Below are positions 32,122 through 40,988 of a stretch of 64,000 nt of DNA, piece by piece. The stretch covers positions 1 to 64,000 of the forward strand of contig NZ_FTMS01000012.1 in the NCBI RefSeq assembly GCF_900156105.1, given 5' to 3'. A program made the translations under genes and the position numbers. The stretch is from Alkalispirochaeta americana (GTDB taxonomy: Bacteria > Spirochaetota > Spirochaetia > DSM-27196 > Alkalispirochaetaceae). The notes beneath the pieces were generated by a model. The model searched no databases and was not told the DNA's origin. It saw only the letters and a list, made by a program, of their open reading frames with translations. Each line of letters starts with the position of its first letter. Positions within the stretch are counted from its first letter, which is position 1.

Positions 32122-34589
32122 GCACAATCCATGATACTTCGGCTGAGGTTTCGCGATGTCCCGTGCCTCTGGAAGAGCGTTGCTGCTGTCTTGTCCTTCA
32201 TCGGGTTGCCCGGGAGCGTTCGGGTATTCTCTCCCTGCGCTACGACACGGCGGCCCCGGGACTGGAAGTCCGCTACGATCCGGTTCAATTTGATCCTTCC
32301 CGGGAGGATGCGCTCTGGGATGATCTGGCCCACACGCTGAACGAACGGCGGGCTCTCTGCCGGGATCGGGAGCAACGGCAGCTCCGGCGCGGCTGCGGGT
32401 ATTGTGTGCAACAGTTGCTGGCAAGCCAGCGTCGCGCCCGCCGGAAAGACCAGTGTGATTCCGCGACCTGTCCGGCCCTCTCGCTCCTGGGAGATGAGGC
32501 GGTGAGTTACCGGGGGGGAGTTATGACGATCTCTCCCCCCCGGTCCGACAGTGATTCGACTTCTGAACCGGAGGAGTGCCCTGGTGGCAAGCCGGTGGAG
32601 GAACGGGTGTTTCAGGTGAACCTCTCGCCCTGGCGAGACCGGGAGATCCCTTCGGAAGATCCGGTCGGTCCAGGCGATCCCGCGATGGCCTTTTCCCGGG
32701 AGCCTCTCTTTGTGGCGGTCAGTCTGGTTTCCCTCATCACGGGGGCTGTCCTGGAGAGGGTTCTCTCGCTGGGAGCTGTGCCAACGCTTCTTGCCTACGG
32801 AGTGTGCTACGCAGCGGGAGGGTATTTTGGCCTCCGGGCAGGTTTGGAAACCCTGAGGAACCGCAAGATCGACGTGGATCTCTTGATGGTTCTGGCTGCT
32901 CTGGGGGCCGCCGGCATCGGAGCACCCTTTGAGGGAGGGCTTCTGCTTTTCCTGTTTTCGCTCTCCAACGTCCTGCAGGATTACGCCCTGGATCGTACCA
33001 AAAATGCCATAAGAAGCCTTGCCCGGTTGCGCCCCGATTGTGCCTTTCTGGTGGCTGATCCCGAAGACCCCCGGGGGCAGCGTGTTCCTGTGGAGTCGGT
33101 CCGGGTAGGCCAGTACATTCAGGTTCGTCCCGGTGAACGGATTCCCCTGGACGGAATGGTCCTGAAAGGAGCCAGCGGGGTCGATCAGTCCAGCGTGACC
33201 GGGGAATCGATCCCTGTGGAGAAAGGGCCCGGCGATGAAGTCCTGGCAGGAACGATAAATCAGGACGGCGCCCTGATTCTTGAGGTCCGAAAGACCAGCT
33301 CCGAATCTACCATAGCCAGAGTTATCACTCTGGTGGAGGAGGCTCGAGAGAACCAGGCAAAAACCGAGCGTTTTTTGGAGCGGTTTGAGCAAATTTATGC
33401 CCTGGGGGTCATCGTGGCCACCCTGGCGGCGGCATCTGTGCCGATTCTCTTTCTGGCGATGTCCTGGCAAGAGAGTGTCTACAAGGCAATTACCTTCATG
33501 GTCGCTGCCAGCCCTTGTGCACTGATCATAAGCACCCCCGCCTCGATTCTTTCGGCCATCGGCAACGGTGCCCGGCGGGGGATCCTCTTTAAAGGGGGGG
33601 TGCACGTGGAGCAGGCGGGAACCATATCGGTGGTGGCCTTCGACAAGACCGGGACCCTCACCGAGGGCCGACCCCGCCTGAGCGATGTTCTTTCCGTGAG
33701 CGAACTCTCCCGCCAGGAGGTTCTGCGAATCGCCGCAGCCCTGGAAGCTCAAAGCGAGCATGTGATTGCTGCGGCTGTGGTGGAGGCGGCCCGGGATCAG
33801 GGGCTGGATATTCCTCCGGTTGAGGGGTTTCGTAACGAGGCGGGAATCGGTGTCAGGGGTATGGTGGAAGGAGTGTTCGTACAACTGGGGAGCCCCGGGT
33901 CGTTTGAGGACGTGGAGATCCCGTCTTGGGAACGAAGCCGTTTGCACGAGCGGGTTCAGGAGCTGGAAGATCAGGCAAAGACGGCGATCGTCCTGCGTAC
34001 AGTCGGGGACAATTCCAGACCTCTAGGTGTTCTTGCCGTACAGGACCGCCTGCGACCCGAGGCTCCTGCTGTTGTAAAAGAGCTTCGTCGGGCAGGGGTG
34101 AGCCGCGTGGTGATGCTCACCGGCGACAACGCCCGCACCGCTGCAGCAATTTCCGCCGAGGCCGGTGTGGATCAGGTCTACTCCGAGTTGATGCCCGAAG
34201 ACAAGCTTGCGGTAATTCACCAGATTCAGCGGGACCTGGGACCTGTGGCCATGGTGGGCGATGGTGTAAACGACGCTCCGGCTCTGGCCGGGGCGCGGCT
34301 GGGGATCGCCATGGGAGCAGCTGGAACCGATGTCGCCCTGGATACGGCCGATGTGGTGTTGCTTTCGGACAAGCTTGAAAATATTCCGTACCTTATCGCC
34401 TTGAGCCGGGCAACCCGCCGGACGCTGGTGACGAATCTCTCGGTGGCTCTGGCCCTGATTCTCATGATGGCCACTGCGGTGTATACCATTGACTTGCCCC
34501 TTCCCCTGGCGGTGGTTGGTCACGAGGGGGGGACGGTGCTGGTCTCGCTGAACGGATTGCGGCTCCTTTTTTTCCGGTATCGCCGGTAA
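32118..34589 (+). CDS. pfeT: P1B-4-type metal-transporting ATPase (probable Fe(II)/Co efflux, PfeT-like)
   Basis: This 823-residue protein has a degenerate N-terminal HMA-like domain (about 15-75) lacking CxxC but rich in Cys, with CCC near residue 22 and GCGYC near 95. A polar linker runs to about 190. The ATPase core has TGES (SVTGESIPVEKG), the P1B-4 membrane motif SPC in ASPCALIIST, phosphorylation motif DKTGTLTEGRP, hinge MVGDGVNDAPALA, and HEGGT in the last membrane helix. SPC plus HEGGT is diagnostic of P1B-4 pumps, which include PerR/Fur-regulated Fe(II) exporters PfeT and FrvA. The upstream perR and its operator support iron detoxification. Confidence 0.9.
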   Translation: MSTIHDTSAEVSRCPVPLEERCCCLVLHRVARERSGILSLRYDTAAPGLEVRYDPVQFDPSREDALWDDLAHTLNERRALCRDREQRQLRRGCGYCVQQLLASQRRARRKDQCDSATCPALSLLGDEAVSYRGGVMTISPPRSDSDSTSEPEECPGGKPVEERVFQVNLSPWRDREIPSEDPVGPGDPAMAFSREPLFVAVSLVSLITGAVLERVLSLGAVPTLLAYGVCYAAGGYFGLRAGLETLRNRKIDVDLLMVLAALGAAGIGAPFEGGLLLFLFSLSNVLQDYALDRTKNAIRSLARLRPDCAFLVADPEDPRGQRVPVESVRVGQYIQVRPGERIPLDGMVLKGASGVDQSSVTGESIPVEKGPGDEVLAGTINQDGALILEVRKTSSESTIARVITLVEEARENQAKTERFLERFEQIYALGVIVATLAAASVPILFLAMSWQESVYKAITFMVAASPCALIISTPASILSAIGNGARRGILFKGGVHVEQAGTISVVAFDKTGTLTEGRPRLSDVLSVSELSRQEVLRIAAALEAQSEHVIAAAVVEAARDQGLDIPPVEGFRNEAGIGVRGMVEGVFVQLGSPGSFEDVEIPSWERSRLHERVQELEDQAKTAIVLRTVGDNSRPLGVLAVQDRLRPEAPAVVKELRRAGVSRVVMLTGDNARTAAAISAEAGVDQVYSELMPEDKLAVIHQIQRDLGPVAMVGDGVNDAPALAGARLGIAMGAAGTDVALDTADVVLLSDKLENIPYLIALSRATRRTLVTNLSVALALILMMATAVYTIDLPLPLAVVGHEGGTVLVSLNGLRLLFFRYRR

Positions 34590-34680
34590 TCAGGGGCACC
34601 GCCACTAATCAGGTGGCGCCTCCGGTGATCAGGGCGCCCGGGGAATCGAAGAAACCGATCGAAGGAAAGGAAAGACAGAT

Positions 34681-34875
34681 ATGGATGGAACACGACGGGC
34701 TGCTATCAGAACCGGCCAGCATGTGGCGGTGGTCCAGAAGCACCACCAGGCCACGGGAGAACTCACCGAGGGAATTGTAGAGCGCATTCTTACCAAATCG
34801 GCCACGCACCCCCACGGGATCAAGGTAAAGCTCAGCTCCGGCGAGGTGGGACGGGTCAAGCAGTGTCTGGACTGA
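34681..34875 (+). CDS. ywbE: YwbE family protein
   Basis: This 64-residue protein matches the small conserved YwbE family (DUF2196) along its length: RTGQHVAVVQKHHQATGELTEGIVERILT and HPHGIKVKLSSGEVGRVK. The fold looks like an SH3/KOW-type beta barrel, and nucleic-acid binding is often suggested, but no function is established. AAAGGAA precedes the ATG. It stands alone after the P1B ATPase with a hairpin behind it. Confidence 0.88.
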   Translation: MDGTRRAAIRTGQHVAVVQKHHQATGELTEGIVERILTKSATHPHGIKVKLSSGEVGRVKQCLD

Positions 34876-34890
34876 GGGGTTCTGCCTAAT

Positions 34891-34927
34891 CCGGGGGCTG
34901 AGCTTGAGGCCTCCTCAGCTCTCCCGG
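34891..34927 (+). terminator. hairpin after ywbE
   Basis: CCGGG and GCTGAG on the left pair with CTCAGC and CCCGG on the right around an unpaired loop. It has no T tail. It likely ends the ywbE transcript. Confidence 0.45.
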
Positions 34928-34952
34928 AAGTTCTTCATGCTGCCCTTTCTCC

Positions 34953-35006
34953 CTGGCCGAAGGCATAACTCCGGAGGCATAACTCCGGAGGATCGTTATC
35001 GGCCAG
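34953..35006. repeat. inverted repeat enclosing a 14-bp tandem duplication, upstream of a chemoreceptor gene
   Basis: CTGGCCGA (34953-34960) and TCGGCCAG (34999-35006) are perfect complements. Between them AGGCATAACTCCGG occurs twice in tandem (34961-34988), each with an internal CTCCGGAG-type dyad. It lies about 115 bases before the chemoreceptor ATG. Apart from this and the ywbE hairpin, I see nothing else in this 246-base gap. Confidence 0.6.
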
Positions 35007-35121
35007 AAACTACGGAGCGTTCCACACAGAACCGTCTCTGATGTACTACACTTTTAGCAGGGGGTGTTAGAGCGCTTTTGTCTTATGCCCAGATGCTCTG
35101 GTTTTAAACAGGGAGGCGATT

Positions 35122-37065
35122 ATGAAGGGCTTTCGAAGCTTGCGGGCGCGTATGGCGGTACTGTTCGGCGGGGCAGCGGCAGTCCTGCTTCTGATAATGG
35201 CTGTAGTGTTGCTCAGTCAGGTGCAGCTTGTTCAAAGGCGCACCATCGATAGCCTTACCAGCGATGTAGTTGCCGCGCGATCGGCTGAAATCAGTCGCTG
35301 GGTGCAGGGGCACGTGAACGAGATTCGCGGCTACAGTAATCTCGATATTGTCCGCGGGGCAGATCGTGATATTGTAGAGGAGTATCTGCGCGGACGGCAC
35401 AAATCACTCAATCCGGAGCACGATTTTGTGTTTTTCAGTGATCTTGAGGGAAACGCCCCGACAAGCCACGGTGTTGTAGCTAACGTCAGTGAGCGGGATT
35501 ATTTTCGGGACATCGTCCATGAAGGACAGCCCCTGGCGGTGAGCAACGCAATTATCAGCCTGGCCGATGGTTCTGCCATTGTGGCGGTTGCACACGAAGT
35601 TCGTGACCACGATGGGGAGCTGGCGGGAGTTTTCGGGGGAGTGATAACCCTGGATATAGTATCCCGGGTAGTATCAGAGATACAGTTTGGTGAGGGCGGG
35701 TACGGTTTTGTTGTGGATGGATCAGGGCTGGTAGTCGGTCATCCCGATGCTGATCTTCGGATGCAGCTGAATGTGCTCGATGCACCCCGGTACGATGGTC
35801 TCGAATTGATCGGGGAGAAAATGCAGCGGGGTCTCGGAGGAGTGATGGACTACCGGACCCCCGAGGGGACCCGGTACCATGCGGTTTTCTCCCCTGTGGC
35901 CGATACACCGGGCTGGTCCGTGGCCTTTGCCATTCCCCATTCTGACATGAATGCCGCTTTCATGAATATTGCCCGTATATTTGTGGGGCTTCTGCTGGTG
36001 GCGGTGACCATCATGATTATCATTTCGCTGGTCATTGCGAAGCATGTATCGTCCCCGCTGCAATCGGCGGTTTCGATGGCTGGTTTTGTTTCCGATGGTG
36101 ATCTTGTGAGCGATCTGTCAAACGATTTCTCCCGACGCCGGGATGAGATCGGTAATCTTGTGGGTGCCCTGAACACCATGAAGTACAAATTGCTGGAAAT
36201 AGTTCAGGGCATCAGGAAATCTGCTTCGGCTGTTAGCTCGGGCAGCTTCGGGCTCCGGGATGCCTCAAAAAATCTGGCTGATGGTTCGGAGCAGCTGGCA
36301 ATTACGGCGCAGCAGTTAAGTCAGGATACAAGCCAGCAGGCCGCATCGGTTGAGGAAATATCTGCGTCGATGGAGGAGATGGCCTCCAACATTCAGCAGA
36401 GTGCGGAGAACGCCCAGGCGACTGAGCAGATCGCTCTCCAGGCTGCTACTGAGGCCGGGGACGCCGGGACATCGGTGGCAGGGACGCTGGAAGCCATGAA
36501 ACAGATAGCCGAGAAGATCGTGATAATCGAGGATATCGCCCGCGAGACCAATATGCTTTCGCTGAATGCTGCGATTGAGGCTGCCCGGGCCGGGGAGCAT
36601 GGCAAGGGTTTCGCCGTTGTTGCCGCTCAGGTCCGTAAACTGGCCGAGAACTCCAGTATTGCCGCCAAGGAAATCAGCACCCTCTCCCTGACCTCCGTCC
36701 AGGTAGCCGAGAAAGCGGTGGCCATGCTCGACCAGCTTGCTCCGAATATCCGGAAAACGGCAGAGCTGGTGCAGGAGATATCCTCGTCCAATCGGGAGAT
36801 GAGCTCGGGTGCCCGGCAGGTGAGTGATGCGATTAACCAGCTGGACCAGGTTGTTCAGCGTAACGCTGCTTCTGCTGAAGAGCTGGCCAGCACCAGTGAA
36901 GAGCAATCTTCGCAGGTGCAGGAAATGGCCACGACCGCAGGGGAACTATTGGTCCAGGCAGACCAGCTGGAGGAAATTGTGGCCTTCTTCAAGGTTGCTG
37001 CCGAAGCGCACCGGCCGGTGGCTGAGCTGGAGTTCACTCCCCCGGGGAATCAGTTGCAGGGGTGA
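35122..37065 (+). CDS. methyl-accepting chemotaxis protein with dCache sensor
   Basis: This 647-residue protein has TM1 at about 11-32 and a periplasmic dCache_1-type domain at about 35-280 ([55 protein letters not shown]). TM2 lies at about 287-308, followed by a HAMP-like region (about 310-365). The cytoplasmic signalling domain has the tip [42 protein letters not shown] (about 473-513). Ligands of dCache receptors are typically amino acids or small organic acids. AGGGAGG precedes the ATG. It would feed the CheA/CheW array; no other che gene is adjacent. Confidence 0.95.
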   Translation: MKGFRSLRARMAVLFGGAAAVLLLIMAVVLLSQVQLVQRRTIDSLTSDVVAARSAEISRWVQGHVNEIRGYSNLDIVRGADRDIVEEYLRGRHKSLNPEHDFVFFSDLEGNAPTSHGVVANVSERDYFRDIVHEGQPLAVSNAIISLADGSAIVAVAHEVRDHDGELAGVFGGVITLDIVSRVVSEIQFGEGGYGFVVDGSGLVVGHPDADLRMQLNVLDAPRYDGLELIGEKMQRGLGGVMDYRTPEGTRYHAVFSPVADTPGWSVAFAIPHSDMNAAFMNIARIFVGLLLVAVTIMIIISLVIAKHVSSPLQSAVSMAGFVSDGDLVSDLSNDFSRRRDEIGNLVGALNTMKYKLLEIVQGIRKSASAVSSGSFGLRDASKNLADGSEQLAITAQQLSQDTSQQAASVEEISASMEEMASNIQQSAENAQATEQIALQAATEAGDAGTSVAGTLEAMKQIAEKIVIIEDIARETNMLSLNAAIEAARAGEHGKGFAVVAAQVRKLAENSSIAAKEISTLSLTSVQVAEKAVAMLDQLAPNIRKTAELVQEISSSNREMSSGARQVSDAINQLDQVVQRNAASAEELASTSEEQSSQVQEMATTAGELLVQADQLEEIVAFFKVAAEAHRPVAELEFTPPGNQLQG

Positions 37066-37172
37066 ACCTGCGGTTCCCGCACCCGGCCGCCTCTCCTCCG
37101 GGATAGCCCCGGCAGAGGCTCCCGGGGGGAGCTGTGTTCCCCCGGACGCTGGCTATTGGCCCCCGGACCCGG

Positions 37173-38087
37173 CTACTGGATCAGGGAGTTCAGGAGATTG
37201 TCGTCCCGTCTCCAGCGGGGGCGCACCTTTACCTGTAGAGCGAGGCGCACCGGCATGGGGAAGATGCGGCCCAGAATCTTCTGGGATTCCCTGCGGATCT
37301 CCGTGATCGTGGCGGCTCCTTTCCCTACCAGAATACCCTGCTGGGTGGGGCGTTCAACAAAGATGAAGACCCGGGCCCAGAGGTATTTGGGGCGTTGTTC
37401 CAGGTCGGCCACCTCCACGTAGATCGCGTGGGGGACCTCCTGCCGGGTCCGCAGGATTGCCTGTTCCCGCACGATCTCGGCGATGCGGAACTGGGGGGGC
37501 TGATCGGTATAGTGATCACCGGGGTACCAGGGCTGCCCTTCGGGCAAAAGGGGAAAGATCGCTGCCAGGAGATCCTCTATCTCCCGGGGGCGGGACCCAT
37601 CCTCTGTTGCCTCTTCCTGGAGTCCGCCCGTCTGGAATCGGGGGAGATCTGCCAGGGCATGGGTTGTCAGGAACTCCACAATCCGGGCGGGATTGCTTTC
37701 GGGATGATCCATCTTGGTGAGCAGGATGATTCGCGGCACGTCCAGGGAAGAGGCAAGCTGCGCAACGGCCTCTTCTTCCTCGCCGGGGAGGCGGGTGGTG
37801 TCCACCGTGTAGATCAGGGCGTCGCAATCTTCCAGCGACTCTGTCACCAGATCGCGCATGCGGAGGTTGATCTTTTTTTCGGCCTGGTGAAGGCCTGGCG
37901 TATCCAGAAAGACGATCTGGCCTCGCTCCTCCGTGTAGATTCCCCGGATGGTGTTGCGTGTCGTCTGGGGTACGGGCGAGACGATGGAGATCTTTTCGCC
38001 ACAAACTCTGTTGATCAGAGTGGACTTTCCCGTGGAGGGGCGCCCCAGGACCACTACAAACCCGCTTTTTCCGCTTTCGCTATTCAT
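37173..38087 (-). CDS. era: GTPase Era
   Basis: This 304-residue protein has G1 GRPSTGKSTL (about 15-24), G2 region PVPQTTRNTIRGI, G3 DTPGLHQ and G4 TKMD. The C-terminal KH domain begins near 215 (REVPHAIYVEVADLEQRP ... IFVERPTQQGILVGKGAATITEIRRESQKIL) with the GKGAATIxxI RNA-binding loop. Era binds 16S rRNA and aids 30S assembly. An insert of about 15 acidic residues lies before the G5 region. A promoter is visible about 40 bases upstream on the minus strand. Confidence 0.95.
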   Translation of the reverse strand: MNSESGKSGFVVVLGRPSTGKSTLINRVCGEKISIVSPVPQTTRNTIRGIYTEERGQIVFLDTPGLHQAEKKINLRMRDLVTESLEDCDALIYTVDTTRLPGEEEEAVAQLASSLDVPRIILLTKMDHPESNPARIVEFLTTHALADLPRFQTGGLQEEATEDGSRPREIEDLLAAIFPLLPEGQPWYPGDHYTDQPPQFRIAEIVREQAILRTRQEVPHAIYVEVADLEQRPKYLWARVFIFVERPTQQGILVGKGAATITEIRRESQKILGRIFPMPVRLALQVKVRPRWRRDDNLLNSLIQ

Positions 38088-38127
38088 TGTACACTCGTTT
38101 CTGTTGCTCTTTGCATCTATCCCTCAT

Positions 38128-38156
38128 TTAATAGTATATTCACGGGGAAAGTACAA
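38128..38156 (-). promoter_or_regulatory. era promoter
   Basis: TTGTAC, 17 bases, TATTAA on the minus strand. It gives a leader of about 35 bases before the era ATG. Confidence 0.55.
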
Positions 38157-38188
38157 TTGCAGAAATACCACATTATACGGAGATATTC

Positions 38189-38803
38189 ATGCCGAATTCC
38201 AACATCAATCAGTGCTGTGACCAGGAGGGGGCCGACAAGGACTCCCGGGAAAACAACCGGGATCAGCCGCCGCTCCTGGATCGAATGCTCAAGACTCGTA
38301 CCATCCTCATTTCCGGCGAGATCAACAAGGACCTGGCCGAGCGGGTGGTCCGGCAGCTCCTGATCCTGGAACAGGAGGGGGACGATCCGATTCGGGTCTT
38401 TATCGATTCTCCCGGTGGCGATGCCGATGCGGGGTACGGCATCTTTGATACCATTCGCTTTGTAACCCCCCAGGTCTGGACCGTGGGAATCGGCCTTGTC
38501 GCCAGCGCAGGCGCTCTGATTCTTCTGGCTGCCGAGAAAGAGCGCCGTCTGGCCTTTCCCAACTCCCATTATCTTATTCACCAGCCTCTCTCGGGAATTC
38601 GGGGTGTTGCTACGGATATCGAGATTCATGCCCGGGAGATCGAAAAGATGCGTGGCCGGATCAACCTGCTGATCTCCCAGGAGACGGGGAAGCCCCTGGA
38701 GCAGGTCGAGAAAGACACCGATCGTGATTACTGGATGGGCGCTGAAGACGCCGTAGAGTACGGACTGGTCTCGAGGATTGTGACACACCGCTCGGAGATG
38801 TAG
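38189..38803 (+). CDS. clpP: ATP-dependent Clp protease proteolytic subunit
   Basis: This 204-residue protein carries the serine-protease triad: Ser in GLVASAGALIL (about 110), His in YLIHQPLSG (about 135) and Asp in KDTDRDYWMGAEDAVEYGL (about 184). The start of the fold is RTILISGEINKDLAERVVRQLLILE. The N-terminal 30 residues are a polar Asn/Asp-rich extension with two cysteines, unlike the short loop of canonical ClpP. The gene stands alone without clpX or tig and may be a second ClpP. CGGAG lies upstream of the ATG. It is divergent from era. Confidence 0.92.
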   Translation: MPNSNINQCCDQEGADKDSRENNRDQPPLLDRMLKTRTILISGEINKDLAERVVRQLLILEQEGDDPIRVFIDSPGGDADAGYGIFDTIRFVTPQVWTVGIGLVASAGALILLAAEKERRLAFPNSHYLIHQPLSGIRGVATDIEIHAREIEKMRGRINLLISQETGKPLEQVEKDTDRDYWMGAEDAVEYGLVSRIVTHRSEM

Positions 38804-38944
38804 CGGATCTTTTCGCAGGCCTGGCTCCGGGGCACGGAGGATGTTTCGGTGGCAAGGTCGGTGGGGAGGCCTGCCCGGGAGATCGGGGTGAGACTTTTCC
38901 CCGAAGGGTGAAGCACCGATCCTCCCCGGGGTGTCTCGCCGGGT

Positions 38945-40096
38945 ATGAAGGTATGTACACGGTTAAAGCACCTGACCGGGCGCTTTCGGGGGGTCTCCTG
39001 GGGCTGTATCCTGCTTGGGCCCGCCCTGGCCACAGCCTTGGGGTGTCTGCTGATCCTGCCCGATGATGACACCATCACCATTCTTTCCTGGAATATAGAA
39101 AACCTCTTTGACGCGGTCGATCAGGGGTCAGAGTATCATCAGTTCACCTCTGCCGGTGGCTGGACGGAGCGGGATTACCACCGGCGAAAGGAACGGATAG
39201 CCCAGGCTCTGCAGGCGTTGCGTCCCCGGCCGGATATTTTTATCTTTCTGGAGATCGAAAACAGGGAGGTTCTGGATGATCTCATGGACCGGCACCTGGT
39301 GGATGTCCACGCTCCCTACCGCGTCTTTGCCAAGGGGCCCGGGGCCGCTATCGGGATCGGCGTTGCCTCGCGGTACCCCATTCGGGATGCCCGAACACAC
39401 CTGGCCCGGGCAGGGGAGTTTCCCCCGCTGCGGCCCGTGGTGGAAACCAGGATCGATCTGGCCGGAACAGATCTGGTGATTTTCAGCAACCACTGGAAGA
39501 GTAAACGCGGTGGCGCTCCGGCCACAGAACCTCTGCGCCGCGCCTCAGCGCAACTTCTGGCAGCGCGGGTAGAGCAGCTGTATCGGGAGGAGCCCGATCT
39601 GTCCCTTCTGGTAGCGGGAGATTTCAACGAGCGTCCCCTGGAGTTCGAGCTCTCGGGGAGATCCTACCCCACGGCTTTGATGCCTGCCCGGGAGCTTCTG
39701 GCTCTGGCCCGGGAACTGGCCGCCGGAGAGGGTAATCACCCGTCCTGGGTTACTCCGGAGTGGATTCGTGAGGGCGATCACCTCATCTGGGACTCCTCGG
39801 CCAGGGAAGCGATCCTGAGCAGTTCTCTCCTGGATCGCCCCGTTTTTGTAAACCTTTGGGAAGACATAGACGCGCCGGGATCGTTTTATTTTATCAACCG
39901 TTGGGAGCGAATCGACAGCATGTTTCTCTCGCCCTCGCTCTTTTCCCAGGATAGTGCCCTGCGATTTTCTGCCTTTTCCGTGCCCTGTCCTCGTGACGGT
40001 TGCGACTCCCGGGGACGGCCCTTGAGCTGGGAGGATGACCCCCGGGGGGTCTCGGATCACTTGCCGCTGTTGCTCACGCTGATTCGATCCCCTTGA
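38945..40096 (+). CDS. membrane-anchored endonuclease/exonuclease/phosphatase-fold protein
   Basis: This 383-residue protein has an N-terminal hydrophobic segment (about 18-38, LLGPALATALGCLLIL) that could be a lipoprotein signal, with Cys34 following LG. The EEP domain shows ILSWNIENLF (catalytic Asn), FLEIENREVLDDL (metal Glu), FSNHWKSKRG, LVAGDFNERPLE (Asp/Asn pair) and C-terminal GVSDHLPLLL (catalytic His). This is a complete DNase I-like active site. Extracytoplasmic nuclease, sphingomyelinase-like or phosphatase activity are all possible. The last 40 bases overlap the convergent SMUG1 gene. Confidence 0.85.
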   Translation: MKVCTRLKHLTGRFRGVSWGCILLGPALATALGCLLILPDDDTITILSWNIENLFDAVDQGSEYHQFTSAGGWTERDYHRRKERIAQALQALRPRPDIFIFLEIENREVLDDLMDRHLVDVHAPYRVFAKGPGAAIGIGVASRYPIRDARTHLARAGEFPPLRPVVETRIDLAGTDLVIFSNHWKSKRGGAPATEPLRRASAQLLAARVEQLYREEPDLSLLVAGDFNERPLEFELSGRSYPTALMPARELLALARELAAGEGNHPSWVTPEWIREGDHLIWDSSAREAILSSSLLDRPVFVNLWEDIDAPGSFYFINRWERIDSMFLSPSLFSQDSALRFSAFSVPCPRDGCDSRGRPLSWEDDPRGVSDHLPLLLTLIRSP

Positions 40097-40923
40097 GGTT
40101 CAGCTCTGTCGGGGTTAGCCCTTTGGGGGGGCCAGACACCGGCAGCGAGTAGTTGGGCCGAGACCGCTTCGGCCCAGCCCCGGTTTGCTGCAGGCGAGGC
40201 CGGGCTGGGGTGCAGGATCTGGACAACCTCCGGTGCGGGATTTTGAACCTCCGGGCGTGGGGGAATCCCTTTCAGGCGGGCTGTTGCAAAAGCTCCTACT
40301 CCAACGAGATAGCGTGGTTTCAGAACCTGAAGGCTATCGGTCAGGGCCCGAAGGCAGGCCTCTTCCAGGGCGGTGCGGTATGTTGCCGGCAGCTTGTCCG
40401 GGGTGATATTGCGGCCGCTTTCTGCCATGAAGACCAGGGGACAGAAGTTCAAGACCAGGAGATTCTGGAAGCATTCCCGGGCCGTGCCGTAGGTTTCCTG
40501 CATCAGTCCCCAGAGGCGCCGTCCGCTTACCTCGCTGCGGGTGCAGGAAAACCCCTCGATTGGCCGCTTGGGGTGGGGAGTCCGGGGCTGTTGCACCGGG
40601 GCGCTAATTCCCATCCAGTCCCGGACAGCGGCGATTTCCCCGAAGGGAACTCCCGTTTGGGCCATTCCCCAGGGGCCGGGGTTCATCCCCAGAAAGACGA
40701 TCTGTCTTGGCCCTGTACAAAATCGTGTAAGGTATTCCCTCCAGGGAGCGTCGGCGTATTCCAGAGGGTTATACAAGGCTGCCACGTCGGGCAGGGCTTC
40801 CATTATTTCCCGGGAGAGGAGGGCCAGTTCCTCCGAAAGACGGCGGTAGCGGTTGTATATTACCAGCCCTGGTGATTCGGGGCTCTTTGCCTCGTTGATA
40901 TTTTCCTCACAGATTTCTGCCAT
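40057..40923 (-). CDS. SMUG1-type uracil-DNA glycosylase
   Basis: This 288-residue protein shows the SMUG1 active-site motifs: FLGMNPGPWGMAQTGVPFGE (about 77-96, catalytic Asn) and LHPSPASPAANRGW (about 240-253, catalytic His and helix). NLLVLNFCPLVFMAESGRNITPDKLP lies between them. SMUG1 removes uracil and hydroxymethyluracil from DNA. It is common in animals but patchy in bacteria. ATG 40923 is chosen; GTG 40959 is possible, and neither has a Shine-Dalgarno. It is divergent from eda with intertwined promoters. Confidence 0.9.
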   Translation of the reverse strand: MAEICEENINEAKSPESPGLVIYNRYRRLSEELALLSREIMEALPDVAALYNPLEYADAPWREYLTRFCTGPRQIVFLGMNPGPWGMAQTGVPFGEIAAVRDWMGISAPVQQPRTPHPKRPIEGFSCTRSEVSGRRLWGLMQETYGTARECFQNLLVLNFCPLVFMAESGRNITPDKLPATYRTALEEACLRALTDSLQVLKPRYLVGVGAFATARLKGIPPRPEVQNPAPEVVQILHPSPASPAANRGWAEAVSAQLLAAGVWPPQRANPDRAEPQGDRISVSNSGK

Positions 40924-40953
40924 AGCTGACCACTCTAGGGTGGGAGAAGGTTC

Positions 40954-40982
40954 TTGCACAACCGCACCGGGGCGAGTACAGT
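40954..40982 (+). promoter_or_regulatory. eda promoter, leaderless geometry
   Basis: TTGCAC, exactly 17 bases, TACAGT, then six bases (TTGCCG) before the eda ATG at 40989. The start codon lacks a ribosome site. Confidence 0.65.
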
Positions 40983-40988
40983 TTGCCG

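Noticed and set aside
32007-33947. A 646-codon open frame antisense to the metal ATPase
   Set aside because: Its translation is low-complexity, rich in Gly/Arg/His/Gln, with no domain. The sense strand is a complete P1B ATPase. It is a shadow of high G+C codon use.
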